A stretch of DNA of 64,000 nucleotides, taken from NCBI RefSeq assembly GCF_029893965.1, contig NZ_JARXXP010000017.1, positions 1 through 64,000 on the forward strand, in the 5' to 3' direction. Within the stretch, counting starts at the first letter, position 1, and each line of letters begins with the position of its first letter. The notes beneath the pieces were generated by a model. The model worked only from the letters and a program-made list of their open reading frames with translations, had not been told where the DNA came from and did no database searches. The position numbers were made by a program, and so were the translations under genes. The DNA is from Paenibacillus sp. PastM-3 (GTDB lineage: Bacteria; Bacillota; Bacilli; Paenibacillales; Paenibacillaceae). Positions 51,680 through 60,568 of this stretch are shown here, one piece after another.

Positions 51680-52609
51680 TTAATCCCCTCTCTTCTGGTC
51701 TATCAGGACCGGACGGTGTCCTTGTGTCCATAGGCTAAGTATTTCATCCAGCTCCAGTGCCCGGCTCTTCAGTACCTTTACGCCCAGATCCAGGATGCGT
51801 TTCTCATTCCGGGAAAATTCCCGGGTGATAAAGGAAGCAACCCCAGGCTGTTCCCAGCCGAAATGCAAGGCTTCCGGCAGTTCTGCCGCCAGCTCCTGCA
51901 GCTCCTCTTCATCCGCCGTATTCACCCAGACTTCGTTCCATAAGCCGAACAGGCTGTCTTTCTCGGCCATGCCCAGCAGCTGTCCCTGATGCATAAGCAC
52001 AATGTAGTCGGCAAGCCGCCGCACTTCTTCAACAATATGAGTACAGATCAGCACAGTTGCGTCTGTATCATCCATAAATTTGCGCAGCGTTTCAATCATG
52101 ATCTTCCAGGCAAACGGATCAAGTCCGGAAGAAGGCTCATCCAGCAGCAGCAGGCGGGGCCGTGCGGCCAGTGCTGCAGCAATTTCGAATTTGCGCCGTT
52201 CCCCCTTGGACATTTTGCCCAGCCGGGCATCCTGAGGAATCTCGAATTTCCGGACCAGCTCTTCAAAGTACTTCTGGTCCCAGGAAGGATACCACTGCCG
52301 GCGGAAACCCGCTGCCTCCTCTGCCGTCCAGTAATTCTCTTCCGGCTGTGAAGTCTCCGGCACATAGGCCATTCCCTGACGGAGCGCAAGCGGCAGCCCT
52401 CCGGCATGCGGCTGTTCGAACCAGCGGATTTCCCCCTTCTCCGGAAAGCTCAGCTGCAGCAGCATGTGCAGCAGTGTGCTTTTGCCGGAGCCGTTCTGTC
52501 CGACCAGCGCGGTAATATAGCCTTGCGGAAGGCTGAGATTAAGCGGCCCGACCGTCCGCTTATGCCGCTTCTTGCTTACATTCCGCAGTTCTATGGCCTG
52601 CTGTACCAT
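51680..52609 (-). CDS. ABC ATP-binding protein, YtrB-like
   Basis: A 309-residue nucleotide-binding protein with Walker A GQNGSGKS near 37-44, signature MSKGERRKFE, Walker B LLLLDEPSSGLDP and H-loop ICTHIVEEV. Its C-terminal extension is unlike that of the YhaQ-like neighbour. Its likely partner is the membrane protein encoded two genes upstream (53038-53766), with the GntR gene between. This arrangement resembles the ytr-type GntR/ABC operons induced by wall antibiotics. Confidence 0.9.
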   Translation of the reverse strand: MVQQAIELRNVSKKRHKRTVGPLNLSLPQGYITALVGQNGSGKSTLLHMLLQLSFPEKGEIRWFEQPHAGGLPLALRQGMAYVPETSQPEENYWTAEEAAGFRRQWYPSWDQKYFEELVRKFEIPQDARLGKMSKGERRKFEIAAALAARPRLLLLDEPSSGLDPFAWKIMIETLRKFMDDTDATVLICTHIVEEVRRLADYIVLMHQGQLLGMAEKDSLFGLWNEVWVNTADEEELQELAAELPEALHFGWEQPGVASFITREFSRNEKRILDLGVKVLKSRALELDEILSLWTQGHRPVLIDQKRGD

Positions 52610-52625
52610 GAAACGCCCCCACCTT

Positions 52626-53021
52626 TCATGACTGTGTGTTGTATTTGCTCTCTACAATTTCTGTGAACATCCGGGTCAGCTCTTCTGCAGTGCATTGAAC
52701 AGACAATCCTACATCGACCGCACCTTCAAGCGCTTTGCGGATAGCTTCCCGCTTATATTCCTCCATCGCACCCGCTCCTACCTGAGAGACGAATGTGCCT
52801 GTGCCCTGCCTCGTCCGCAGCAGCCCTTCATTCTCCAGGTCCTGATAGACCCGGCGGACTGTAATGACGCTGCACTTCAGCTCACCCGCAAATTCACGGA
52901 TAGAAGGAAGCAGCGTTCCTTCAGTAATACTGCCGCCTATAATGAGTGACCGCAGCTGTGTTTCAATCTGCGAGTAGAGCGGTTCGGCGCTGTTTTCATT
53001 AATTTGAATAGGTATCCACAT
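52626..53021 (-). CDS. GntR-family regulator, YtrA subfamily
   Basis: A 131-residue repressor with a winged-helix (EGTLLPSIREFAGELKCSVITVRRVYQDLENEGLLRTRQGTGTFV) and a short C-terminal helical dimer tail, the YtrA layout without a ligand-binding domain. YtrA regulators sit with the ABC genes they repress. The operon promoter carries a 24-bp palindrome (53924-53947) that would suit such a dimer. Start at ATG 53021 after a G-rich stretch. Confidence 0.93.
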   Translation of the reverse strand: MWIPIQINENSAEPLYSQIETQLRSLIIGGSITEGTLLPSIREFAGELKCSVITVRRVYQDLENEGLLRTRQGTGTFVSQVGAGAMEEYKREAIRKALEGAVDVGLSVQCTAEELTRMFTEIVESKYNTQS

Positions 53022-53037
53022 CCTTACCCCCGCCCTC

Positions 53038-53766
53038 TCATACGAGATCGCGGCTCTTCAGCCGGTGTATCGTCCATGCGGAGAAGAGCTGAACCGACAG
53101 GGTTCCGAGTATCAGCGTTCCCCACATCAGCGGGGAGAGCAGCCCCCACTCCCTGGAGTAGCTGACTGTGAACAAAATAAGATTACCGCCAGCCAGCCAG
53201 GTCAGCAGTGCTGTCCCGATGTAAATGACCGTAAAGAGCAGCACGTAGAAAAAGTAAGCCCTCCCGCTTGCCAGCAGCTCGATAAAAATATAAAGCCCTG
53301 AAATAGCAAGTGCCAGACCCATCCAGGTTAGCGTAAACGCCAGGTAATCCGGAAACGGCAGCTCATGCCGCAGATTACTGCTGATTACATAGATAAGTCC
53401 GAAAAAGACCACTCCGTTCAGTCCGATGGAAAAGACTGCATGCAGCTTTCTTTTGCAAAGAATCACGGCAGCGGGAATAGGCAAGGTTCGCATATAGGCC
53501 AGCATTCGGGTGTAGGAATCCTCCGTCAGGTACTTCATCGTCCGCTTGGAAAAAGTGATGCCGAGCATCGGAATGACTGTCATGAACATGATGTCGGCAA
53601 GAATTTTACCATCACCGTTATCCAGCGTATCCTGAATGATCATACTGGTCAGCCCACCCATATAACCCATGAACAGCAAAGCCCACAGCAGTGACCATAA
53701 TAACTTTAGCCTGTCGCCGTTGAAATCGCTTTTTACAATGATCCAAGCCTGTCTTAAGTTTGTCAT
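53038..53766 (-). CDS. Membrane subunit of the GntR-associated ABC system
   Basis: A 242-residue protein with six hydrophobic helices and no recognised signature beyond its context. The order permease-regulator-ATPase and the shared promoter suggest it is the transmembrane partner of the YtrB-like ATPase. GAGAGGTTAAGCAAA precedes the ATG. First gene of the operon, with about 170 nt of leader between the promoter and the start. It could also act in sensing rather than transport. Confidence 0.75.
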   Translation of the reverse strand: MTNLRQAWIIVKSDFNGDRLKLLWSLLWALLFMGYMGGLTSMIIQDTLDNGDGKILADIMFMTVIPMLGITFSKRTMKYLTEDSYTRMLAYMRTLPIPAAVILCKRKLHAVFSIGLNGVVFFGLIYVISSNLRHELPFPDYLAFTLTWMGLALAISGLYIFIELLASGRAYFFYVLLFTVIYIGTALLTWLAGGNLILFTVSYSREWGLLSPLMWGTLILGTLSVQLFSAWTIHRLKSRDLV

Positions 53767-53923
53767 TTTGCTTAACCTCTCTTTAATTCAGCAGATATAC
53801 AGCACAGTGTGTCGCGGACTTCCGGTATATCAGTTGCCTGGGATACATATGGATGCATCAGCTACATTTGAACGTTAGATAACTTGAGGTTCTTTAGATG
53901 TCCGGTGTGCTTACTGTGTGCTT

Positions 53924-53947
53924 ACTGTGTATATCTATATACACAGT
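53924..53947. promoter_or_regulatory. 24-bp operator palindrome for the GntR/YtrA regulator
   Basis: ACTGTGTATATC / TATATACACAGT: the arms are complementary at 11 of 12 positions. It begins within the -10 box of the operon promoter and covers its start site. A copy of the half-site TTACTGTG stands 12 bp to its left. Regulator assignment is inferred from position. Confidence 0.7.
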
Positions 53948-53973
53948 ATATGCCCTGTTTTTTCCATCGTCAA
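53945..53973 (-). promoter_or_regulatory. Sigma-A promoter of ABC/GntR operon
   Basis: On the minus strand TTGACG (53973-53968), 17 bp, TATACT (53950-53945). Confidence 0.8.
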
Positions 53974-53991
53974 TAGTTTTATAAGAAAATC

Positions 53992-54021
53992 TTGGAATTT
54001 TGTAGTGCGGCCGGTTATGCT
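53992..54021 (+). promoter_or_regulatory. Promoter of the MBL-fold gene
   Basis: TTGGAA (53992-53997), 18 bp, TATGCT (54016-54021), 48 bp before the ATG. Confidence 0.5.
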
Positions 54022-54068
54022 ACTGTGAAGATGCAGCTTAGGACAAACATTATTCAAGGGAGGCATAT

Positions 54069-54851
54069 ATGATGAATAATCCTTGGTTTACGGTGCAGCG
54101 CATAGATGAATCCACTTTTGCCATCAGTGAATACGGGCACTGGGAGAAGGTCCATTCCTTCCTGCTGCTCGGGCAGCAGAAGGCTGCCCTGATTGATACC
54201 GGGCTCGGTATCGGTAATATCCGTGAGGTAACCAGCCGGCTGACCACACTCCCGGTTTGTGTCCTCACCACCCATGTCCATACCGACCATATCGGGGGCC
54301 ACGGTCTGTTCAGTGAGATTTATGTACATGAGGAGGATTGCAACTGGCTGGAGCATGGCATACAGGGCTTATCTATCGAACAGATTAGAGCAGATCTCGT
54401 GCGGAATTTGAGCTTGCCGCTGCCTGTGGGCTTCGATGCTGCGACCTACACACCTTATCGCGGAAAACCGGCAGGACTACTGAGTGATGGCCAGATCATT
54501 GATCTGGGCGGGAAAAGCCTTGAGGTATATCATACGCCGGGGCATTCACCGGGACATGTGTGCTTTTTCGAGGGAGCCTCCGGTTATCTGTTTACAGGTG
54601 ACTTGCTGTATGATGAGACGCCAGTCTATGCCTTTTATCCGTCTACAAGTCCTTCAGACCTGGTCCGTTCGTGGGAGCGAATCGCAGACATCCCCGGTGT
54701 CACTAAGATCTTCGGCTCTCACAATACGCTGGGACTGGCCCCAGAGATTCTGGTTGAAGTAAAGCTCGCCGCTAAGACACTGAGAGAGAAAAATCTGATC
54801 TCCTTCGGCACGGGAACTCATATCTTTAACGGGTTTAGTGTGCGGTTCTAG
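54069..54851 (+). CDS. MBL-fold metallo-hydrolase
   Basis: A 260-residue metallo-beta-lactamase-fold enzyme. The metal-binding HVHTDH is at residues 69-74, then His159 (TPGHSPGH), Asp178 (FTGDLLYD) and a later His in GSHNTLG. The family acts on glyoxylase-type thioesters, lactones or phosphodiesters, and the substrate is not readable. CAAGGGAGGCATAT precedes two ATGs (54069, 54072). It is divergent from the ABC/GntR operon. Confidence 0.9.
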   Translation: MMNNPWFTVQRIDESTFAISEYGHWEKVHSFLLLGQQKAALIDTGLGIGNIREVTSRLTTLPVCVLTTHVHTDHIGGHGLFSEIYVHEEDCNWLEHGIQGLSIEQIRADLVRNLSLPLPVGFDAATYTPYRGKPAGLLSDGQIIDLGGKSLEVYHTPGHSPGHVCFFEGASGYLFTGDLLYDETPVYAFYPSTSPSDLVRSWERIADIPGVTKIFGSHNTLGLAPEILVEVKLAAKTLREKNLISFGTGTHIFNGFSVRF

Positions 54852-54902
54852 ACTGGTGGAATACTGAGGATATGAGGGCGATGACAGGCGCCGGAACACG
54901 CT

Positions 54903-54992
54903 TTAATGGGCGTGGCCGATAGGGAAGAGCCGGCGGAGATAGCCGATAAAGGCGCTGTCGTTTTCCAAAACAAAGTTGACGGCCGATTTCAT
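54903..54992 (-). pseudogene. Fragment of unknown gene (C-terminal remnant)
   Basis: A 29-codon minus-strand frame (MKSAVNFVLENDSAFIGYLR ... GHAH) with protein-like composition and host-like codon use, ending in TAA. It extends in frame to about 55028 without support. It looks like the last part of a lost gene, butted against the plus-strand remnant starting at 54991. Family not recognised. Confidence 0.4.
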
Positions 54993-55353
54993 GGTGGATG
55001 CAATTGAACAATACTGGATCAGCAGCGGTTACGCAGCGAGCAAGGAGAAGGACACCCTCATTTTGAACGGGTGTGGGGACGGCTGGAACAGCATTGGATT
55101 GGTGATTTGCTAAGGGACGAAGAAACGTGCCAATGACGGCGACTATAACGAATCACTTGTTATCGGTGATGTCACCTATTATGGGGTAGAGGCGGGAAAA
55201 CTGAAGGCGGTGACCAACGCGGCCATTGGAATGGTGGAGAGCATCGGGGATTTCGAGCTGCTCTACAAAGCGGGAAGCGCCGGTATGGAGCCGGATTCCA
55301 TCCGTTTTGTTCCTTATCCGGAATACGTCGAATATGTGCAGGAATCCAAGTGA
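54991..55353 (+). pseudogene. Gene remnant with in-frame stop
   Basis: A single plus-strand frame from ATG 54991 to TGA 55351-55353 reads 40 codons (MVDAIEQYWISSGYAASKEK ... GLVIC), then TAA at 55111-55113, then 79 more codons (... GDVTYYGVEAGKLKAVTNAA ... YPEYVEYVQESK). Both halves have natural amino-acid composition and are in the same frame, so this is one gene broken by a nonsense mutation. No ribosome site is seen. Family not recognised. The 55354-55444 stretch has no interpretable gene. Confidence 0.6.
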
Positions 55354-55444
55354 ACGTGAAACGACTCGCCGTCACACCGCTAGCTTCGCGGAGCAGTCTC
55401 TGTTCAAGGGATATCTTCACTTGCATGTGGAAATAAGTTGTTGA

Positions 55445-55488
55445 CGACACAAAAAGAGCGGGGCTTAAAGCAGCCGCTCTTTGTGTCG
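55445..55488. terminator. Probable terminator next to amylo-glucosidase-like gene
   Basis: CGACACAAAAAGAGCGG (55445-55461) pairs with CCGCTCTTTGTGTCG (55474-55488), with two extra A in the left arm. No long T run follows on either side. Confidence 0.6.
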
Positions 55489-55503
55489 ATTTCCGCCCGT
55501 TAA

Positions 55504-57579
55504 TCAATCCAAAACAATTCGGAAGCCTGTCGTATTCTCCAAAATTTCAACCAGTACTGCCCGTTCTCCGCCGCTGCTGCGCACCGCCTGCAGAGAGAGA
55601 ATGCCGGAGCCGATGGAGATATGATCGGCGCGAAGCTCGTTAATGCCCTGCGGCAGTGAAGGTCTGACTGTGATTTCCTTACGCAGCGCATTCGGGTTCA
55701 GCCCGAGCATCGCCTGCATGAACACCAGCGAGGTTCCGGCTGACCAGGCCTGTGGCGAGCAGGTGGTTGGATACGGAACCAGCCCCTCCAGCTTTGCCCC
55801 ATGCCCGCAAAACAATTCAGGCAGACGCTGATACTCAAAGGAAGCCGAGGCATTCAGCAATCCGGTAATGACCTGCTCCGCCTCTTTTCCATAACCGAGT
55901 CGGCTAAGGCCCAGCAGGATCATCGCATTATCGTGCGGCCAGACGCTTCCATTGTGATAGCTCATCGGATAGTACCCGGCAGCTTCCGTACTCATTGTGC
56001 GGATGCCGTACCCGTTGAACATATCGTTTAACATCATCCGTTCCGCCACTGCCTTGGCCCGCTCATCCTGCAGCAAACCGCTCATCAGCAGATGTCCCGG
56101 ATTGGAGGTCACGGAATGTACCTGCCGCTGCTCCTTGTCCAGGGCAACTGCATAATACTGCTCATCCTCCATCCAGAAGGAGCGCTCAAACCGTGATTTG
56201 AGCATCTCCGCCTCCTGCTCCAACCGGTCTGCCGTCTCTGCTTCGCCCAGCAGCCGGAACAACGGAGCCATACTGATCTTCGCCTGATATACATAACCCT
56301 GTACTTCGGACAGGGCAATCGGCGAGGTCGCATATTCACCGCTTTGATGCACCATCGAGTTGGCAGAGTCCTTCCAGCCCTGATTCGGGAATCCCTTCTC
56401 CGCTTCCTGACGATAGGAGACAAATCCCTCACCCGCCTGCTCCGCCCGGGCAATCCATTCCAGCGCCCGCAGAATGTTTGGCTTCAGCTCGCGGATCAGC
56501 TCCAGATCGCCGGTCCAGCGGTAATATTCCCCGATGACGACGAGGAACAGCGGCGTAGAATCGACCGTACCGTAATACGGTGAGAACGGGGACTGCTTCG
56601 TGGTGACCAGCTCACCGAAGCGGATTTCATGCATGATTTTGCCCGGCTGCTCATCACGCCACGGATCAGTCGCTTCGCCCTGATAAGCAGCCAGCGTCCG
56701 CAGTGTACCTTTGACAGCGGCAGGATTCAAGGGCAGCATGAACAAAGAAGTAATCAGGCTGTCTCTGCCGAACGGCACCGCGAACCAGGGCAGACCGGCT
56801 ACCGGTACGTCGCCATATCCGACATCTGTCATGAGCATACGCAGATCCTGGACACTCCGGCGGTACAGACCGTCGAACAAAGGAGAATCCGTCGTCACTC
56901 TTGCGGTGCTGCCATACCACTGTTCATAGGAAGCCTCCAACTTATGCAGGCCTTCATCGTAGGAGGAGCTTTGTTTGCTTTCATTTCCAATCATTGGAGT
57001 GATATAGAAACAGACAGACCGGCTTTCTTTAGATGCCAATGTGAATGGGACCTGAATCTCGCCCGAGGCGCTGGTCTTGGCATCCGCAGCATCCCAAGAG
57101 ATAATGGTTTTCCTGGAAATTTCATCCGCGCCGCGGTAAGCAAGGGTGAGACTGTCCGCCGTAACCTGCGTTTCTTCTATCCGCCCTACTTTGCCGCTCC
57201 GGTATTTGCGCACCAGGAACATGTCCGAGAAGTCGGCGTCAAACACCGCAGAGAACACGAACTCGGCAGCATGCGGAAAATGATTTGTAAACATACAACG
57301 CTCATATAAAACGCCATCATAGATAAAGCGTTCACGGTGCAGCTCAATCGCGCCTTCATCCTTCTTTTCCTTGATCAGCCGGAACGAGGCGATATAACTG
57401 CGGTCGGTATTGGAGGAAAGCAGCACCGGTTTCTCACCGTCAATCCGCAACTCCATCCGGCTCAGAAAACGGGTATCCTGCGTATACAGCCCATAGCCTT
57501 GCTCATTGTATGCTTCAATATCGCCGTCCCGCCCGCTCAGCAGAAACAGATCTCCCTCTTTAATTACACGGTAATCCAT
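55504..57579 (-). CDS. Amylo-alpha-1,6-glucosidase-like protein (GDE N-terminal domain)
   Basis: A 691-residue cytoplasmic protein. Its N-terminal beta-rich domain (residues 1-200) is the glycogen-debranching-enzyme N-terminal type (YRVIKEGDLFLLSGRDGDI ... GLYTQDTRFLSRMEL). The C-terminal two-thirds form an (alpha/alpha)6 toroid with AVPFGRDSLIT, GWKDSANSMVH and SYHNGSVWPHDNA, which place catalytic acids in such glycosidases. Substrate unknown; probably an oligosaccharide. AAGGAGCTGAATT precedes the ATG. It is last in the sugar operon, 24 bp after the beta-glucosidase gene. Confidence 0.87.
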   Translation of the reverse strand: MDYRVIKEGDLFLLSGRDGDIEAYNEQGYGLYTQDTRFLSRMELRIDGEKPVLLSSNTDRSYIASFRLIKEKKDEGAIELHRERFIYDGVLYERCMFTNHFPHAAEFVFSAVFDADFSDMFLVRKYRSGKVGRIEETQVTADSLTLAYRGADEISRKTIISWDAADAKTSASGEIQVPFTLASKESRSVCFYITPMIGNESKQSSSYDEGLHKLEASYEQWYGSTARVTTDSPLFDGLYRRSVQDLRMLMTDVGYGDVPVAGLPWFAVPFGRDSLITSLFMLPLNPAAVKGTLRTLAAYQGEATDPWRDEQPGKIMHEIRFGELVTTKQSPFSPYYGTVDSTPLFLVVIGEYYRWTGDLELIRELKPNILRALEWIARAEQAGEGFVSYRQEAEKGFPNQGWKDSANSMVHQSGEYATSPIALSEVQGYVYQAKISMAPLFRLLGEAETADRLEQEAEMLKSRFERSFWMEDEQYYAVALDKEQRQVHSVTSNPGHLLMSGLLQDERAKAVAERMMLNDMFNGYGIRTMSTEAAGYYPMSYHNGSVWPHDNAMILLGLSRLGYGKEAEQVITGLLNASASFEYQRLPELFCGHGAKLEGLVPYPTTCSPQAWSAGTSLVFMQAMLGLNPNALRKEITVRPSLPQGINELRADHISIGSGILSLQAVRSSGGERAVLVEILENTTGFRIVLD

Positions 57580-57603
57580 AATTCAGCTCCTTGTTCTGTC
57601 ATG

Positions 57604-59709
57604 TCAAAGCACCTTTAGCTCAGCCATTAACCCTGCTTCGGAATGCGGGCCGACCCAGATATGGAAAATACCCGGCTCCACGACCGGAAGAAAAGATTCG
57701 TCCAGCAGCCCCAGCTCCTGCGGCGTTAATGCAAAGTGAACCTCCCGGCTTTCGCCCGGCTGCAAATATACTTTTCGGAAGCCCCGCAGCTCCTTAACCG
57801 GCCGGGTGGTACTTCCGGCGAGATCACGGATATACAGCTGCACTGTATCTTCCCCGTCGCATGTACCGGTATTCGTAATATTTACCGATACTGCAGCAGA
57901 CTCGCCGCAGGCAATTTCGCTCCGGCTCAGCTGCAGGCCGGTGTATTCAAACGTGGTATAGCTGAGTCCGTAACCAAACGGATATAAGGGGGAATCCCCG
58001 ACATCCAGATAATCTTCATATAAATGTGGTCTGCCGGTATTCTTGCGGTTATAATAGATCGGGATTTGTCCGGTTACCCGCGGAAAAGTCACCGGCAGTT
58101 TCCCGCTCGGGTTATACTCCCCTGTCAGCACATCCACCAGCGCATGTCCGGTCTGGGTGCCGGGATGCCACGCTTCGATAATGGCGTCGGCCTGCTCCTG
58201 CAGCCATTCCACAGCCAGCGGACGTCCGCTCATCAGCACGGCTACGATCGGCGTATCCGTCTTCCGCCGCAGTTCCATGATCAGCTGTTTCTGACATGCG
58301 GGAAGATCGATGGAGGAGCGGTTGTAATGCTCGCCCGTCATCTCCTCGCTTTCTCCTACGGTCAGCACGGCGATATCGCAGGCCCGGGCGAGTGCCACAG
58401 CCCGCTCCACTCCGCCATCGATCTCTTCCCGGAAGCCGCTGCCCGGCTCATAATACACGTCCGCCTCCGGCGCAAGCCGGGACTTGAACGCATCCCATAC
58501 CGTAACAACATCCTCCGCTCTGCCTTTCCAGGCCCAGCAGCCCATGGAATTGTGGGGGTCGTCACCCAGCGGACCGATGAGCGCGATTTTGCGCTGCTTC
58601 GCGGGCGCCATTGGCAGTACGCCGCGGGCATTCTGCAGCAGAACCATGCTTTTGCGGGCGCTGTCCCGCGCCTGCTCCAAACTCTGCGCAGTCATCGTAA
58701 CACGCTCGGCTACCGCCTTATCCGTATAAGGATATTGAAACAAGCCGAGCCGGAATTTCAGTGTCAAGATCCGCAGCACCGCATCGTCCAGCAGTGCCAG
58801 AAGCTTCGGCTGTTCCGAGACCAGCGCTTCCAGGTGCTCCAGGTATACACCGGAGTGCATATCCATATCGATGCCGGCTGTTATGCCCTTGCGCGCCGAA
58901 TCTTTGCGGTCACCGGCATACCCATGGTGGATCAGTTCCGCCACCGATTCCCAGTCGCTCACGACGATACCCTGAAATTTCCATTCCTCTTTCAAAATAT
59001 CTCGCAGCAAATAAGCGCTGCCGGAGGCGGGAACCCCGTTCAAATCGTTGAATCCACTCATCACCGACAAGGCTCCGGCCTTTATCCCCGCCTGAAACGG
59101 GGGAAGCACATGCTCGCGCAGGGTGCGCTCGGACATATCCGTCGTATCATAATCGCGTCCCCCCTCTGCCCAGCCATAGCCGGCAAAATGCTTGACGCAG
59201 GCGGCAACGGCCGGATAGCCTTGAGCATTGGCGCGCTGGAAGCCCCGGACCTTCGCGGCGGCCGCCAGCCCGGCAAAGTAGGTATCTTCGCCCGTGCTCT
59301 CGGCGATTCTGCCCCAGCGGGGCTCCCGGGTAACGTCCACCATCGGGGCGAATGTCCAGCGGATGCCTTCCGCCGCCGCTTCAATGGCCGCAATGGCGGC
59401 GTTCTTCTCCATAGCCTCCAGATCCCAGCCAGCCGCTTCGCCGAGCGGTATCGGGAAAATCGTGCGGAACCCATGAATCACGTCGTCGCCGATCAACAGC
59501 GGGATGCCAAGCCGGGTTTCCTCCATAGCGATCCGCTGCAGCTCGTTGATTTTCTCCGCGCCATGCACATTCAGCAGCGATCCGATTTTCCCCTCCCGGA
59601 TCAGTACCACTTCTCTGTCCTCGCAGCGGCCGTACTGTACGGTCTGGCCGATTTTTTCACCTAGCGTCATTTGCGCCAGCAAGGCTTCCGCCTGCTCTCT
59701 GCTCTTCAA
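57604..59709 (-). CDS. bglX: Family 3 beta-glucosidase (BglX-like)
   Basis: A 701-residue glycoside hydrolase family 3 enzyme. The TIM-barrel domain has KHFAGYGWAEGGRDYDTTD and the nucleophile Asp252 in VVSDWESVAELI. The (alpha/beta)6 sandwich domain holds the acid/base region GESEEMTGEHYNRS. A fibronectin-III-like C-terminal domain ends the protein. It lacks a signal peptide, so it would hydrolyse imported beta-glucosides in the cytoplasm. The TTG start follows GAGGAATAGAGC. It is 30 bp downstream of the ABC permease gene. Confidence 0.93.
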   Translation of the reverse strand: MKSREQAEALLAQMTLGEKIGQTVQYGRCEDREVVLIREGKIGSLLNVHGAEKINELQRIAMEETRLGIPLLIGDDVIHGFRTIFPIPLGEAAGWDLEAMEKNAAIAAIEAAAEGIRWTFAPMVDVTREPRWGRIAESTGEDTYFAGLAAAAKVRGFQRANAQGYPAVAACVKHFAGYGWAEGGRDYDTTDMSERTLREHVLPPFQAGIKAGALSVMSGFNDLNGVPASGSAYLLRDILKEEWKFQGIVVSDWESVAELIHHGYAGDRKDSARKGITAGIDMDMHSGVYLEHLEALVSEQPKLLALLDDAVLRILTLKFRLGLFQYPYTDKAVAERVTMTAQSLEQARDSARKSMVLLQNARGVLPMAPAKQRKIALIGPLGDDPHNSMGCWAWKGRAEDVVTVWDAFKSRLAPEADVYYEPGSGFREEIDGGVERAVALARACDIAVLTVGESEEMTGEHYNRSSIDLPACQKQLIMELRRKTDTPIVAVLMSGRPLAVEWLQEQADAIIEAWHPGTQTGHALVDVLTGEYNPSGKLPVTFPRVTGQIPIYYNRKNTGRPHLYEDYLDVGDSPLYPFGYGLSYTTFEYTGLQLSRSEIACGESAAVSVNITNTGTCDGEDTVQLYIRDLAGSTTRPVKELRGFRKVYLQPGESREVHFALTPQELGLLDESFLPVVEPGIFHIWVGPHSEAGLMAELKVL

Positions 59710-59739
59710 GCTCTATTCCTCCCTTCATCCGAAGTGTAA

Positions 59740-60564
59740 TCAGCCTTTCACGCCGGAGCTTGAAATACCCTCGATATACTGCCGCTGGAACAGGAAGAAG
59801 AAGACCAGAATCGGCAGCGTCGAGAGCACTACACCCGCCATAATTAAAGGCGTATTCTCAAAAAACATATCCTTCACGCTGTTCAGGCCTACAACCAGCA
59901 CGTACATGTCCGGCGTATTCGCCAGTGTGCTTGGAATCAGGTAACTGTTCCACGTACCGGCAAAGGCCAGAATCGACATCGTGATCATAGAGGATCTGCC
60001 CAGCGGATAGACGATTCGCCAGAACGCTCCCATTTTCGTAACCCCGTCAATTCGGGCCGCTTCAATAAACTCGCCGGGCACACTGACAAAGAATTGGCGC
60101 AGCATGAAAATATACAGGCATTGAAACAGGAAGGGCACGGTCAGCGCCGGGTACGTATTCATCCAGCCGATTTGGGCCATGTTGACATACACCGGAATCA
60201 GAATCATATGGTACGGGACCATCATCGTTGCGACAACAATCCAGTAGATCAGTTTTTTACCCTTGAACTCAAGCTTGGCCAGCGCAAAACCCGCCATCGG
60301 GTTAATAACCAGATTCCCCAGAACGACCAGCCCGGTCATAATGACTGTATTCAAAAACCATCTCGGCACGTTGTAGGCATCATTGGTAAAAAACAGCTTG
60401 TAGTTATCCAGTGTCCAGTGTGAAGGACCAGCCAGCGTATTGACATCCCGCATCGTAAGAAAAGAAGTGTACACCGTATACAAAAACGGAAGGGCGAATA
60501 ATATCCCGATCACCGTAATGATGATATAAGTGAATGACAGGCCAACACCTTTGCGGTTTTTCAC
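59740..60564 (-). CDS. Carbohydrate ABC permease (MalG type)
   Basis: A 274-residue permease with six helices. The EAA loop EAARIDGVTKMGAFWRIVYPLGRSS contacts the ATPase, and the N-terminal SFTYIIITVIGILFALPFLYTVYTSF is the typical first helix. It forms the inner-membrane channel with the MalF-like partner directly upstream (5-bp gap). A GTG start follows GGGGTGAGCCT. No ATPase gene is present, so a shared MsmX-type ATPase elsewhere would energise it. Confidence 0.93.
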   Translation of the reverse strand: MKNRKGVGLSFTYIIITVIGILFALPFLYTVYTSFLTMRDVNTLAGPSHWTLDNYKLFFTNDAYNVPRWFLNTVIMTGLVVLGNLVINPMAGFALAKLEFKGKKLIYWIVVATMMVPYHMILIPVYVNMAQIGWMNTYPALTVPFLFQCLYIFMLRQFFVSVPGEFIEAARIDGVTKMGAFWRIVYPLGRSSMITMSILAFAGTWNSYLIPSTLANTPDMYVLVVGLNSVKDMFFENTPLIMAGVVLSTLPILVFFFLFQRQYIEGISSSGVKG

Positions 60565-60568
60565 AGGC

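Larger units (their letters stand above)
53767..54068. other. Divergent regulatory region of ABC/GntR operon and MBL gene
   Basis: A 302-bp gap with two divergent promoters (53945-53973 minus, 53992-54021 plus), the 24-bp palindrome and two nearby TTACTGTG half-sites at 53911-53930. Nothing else recognised in the 53767-53900 leader. Confidence 0.7.
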
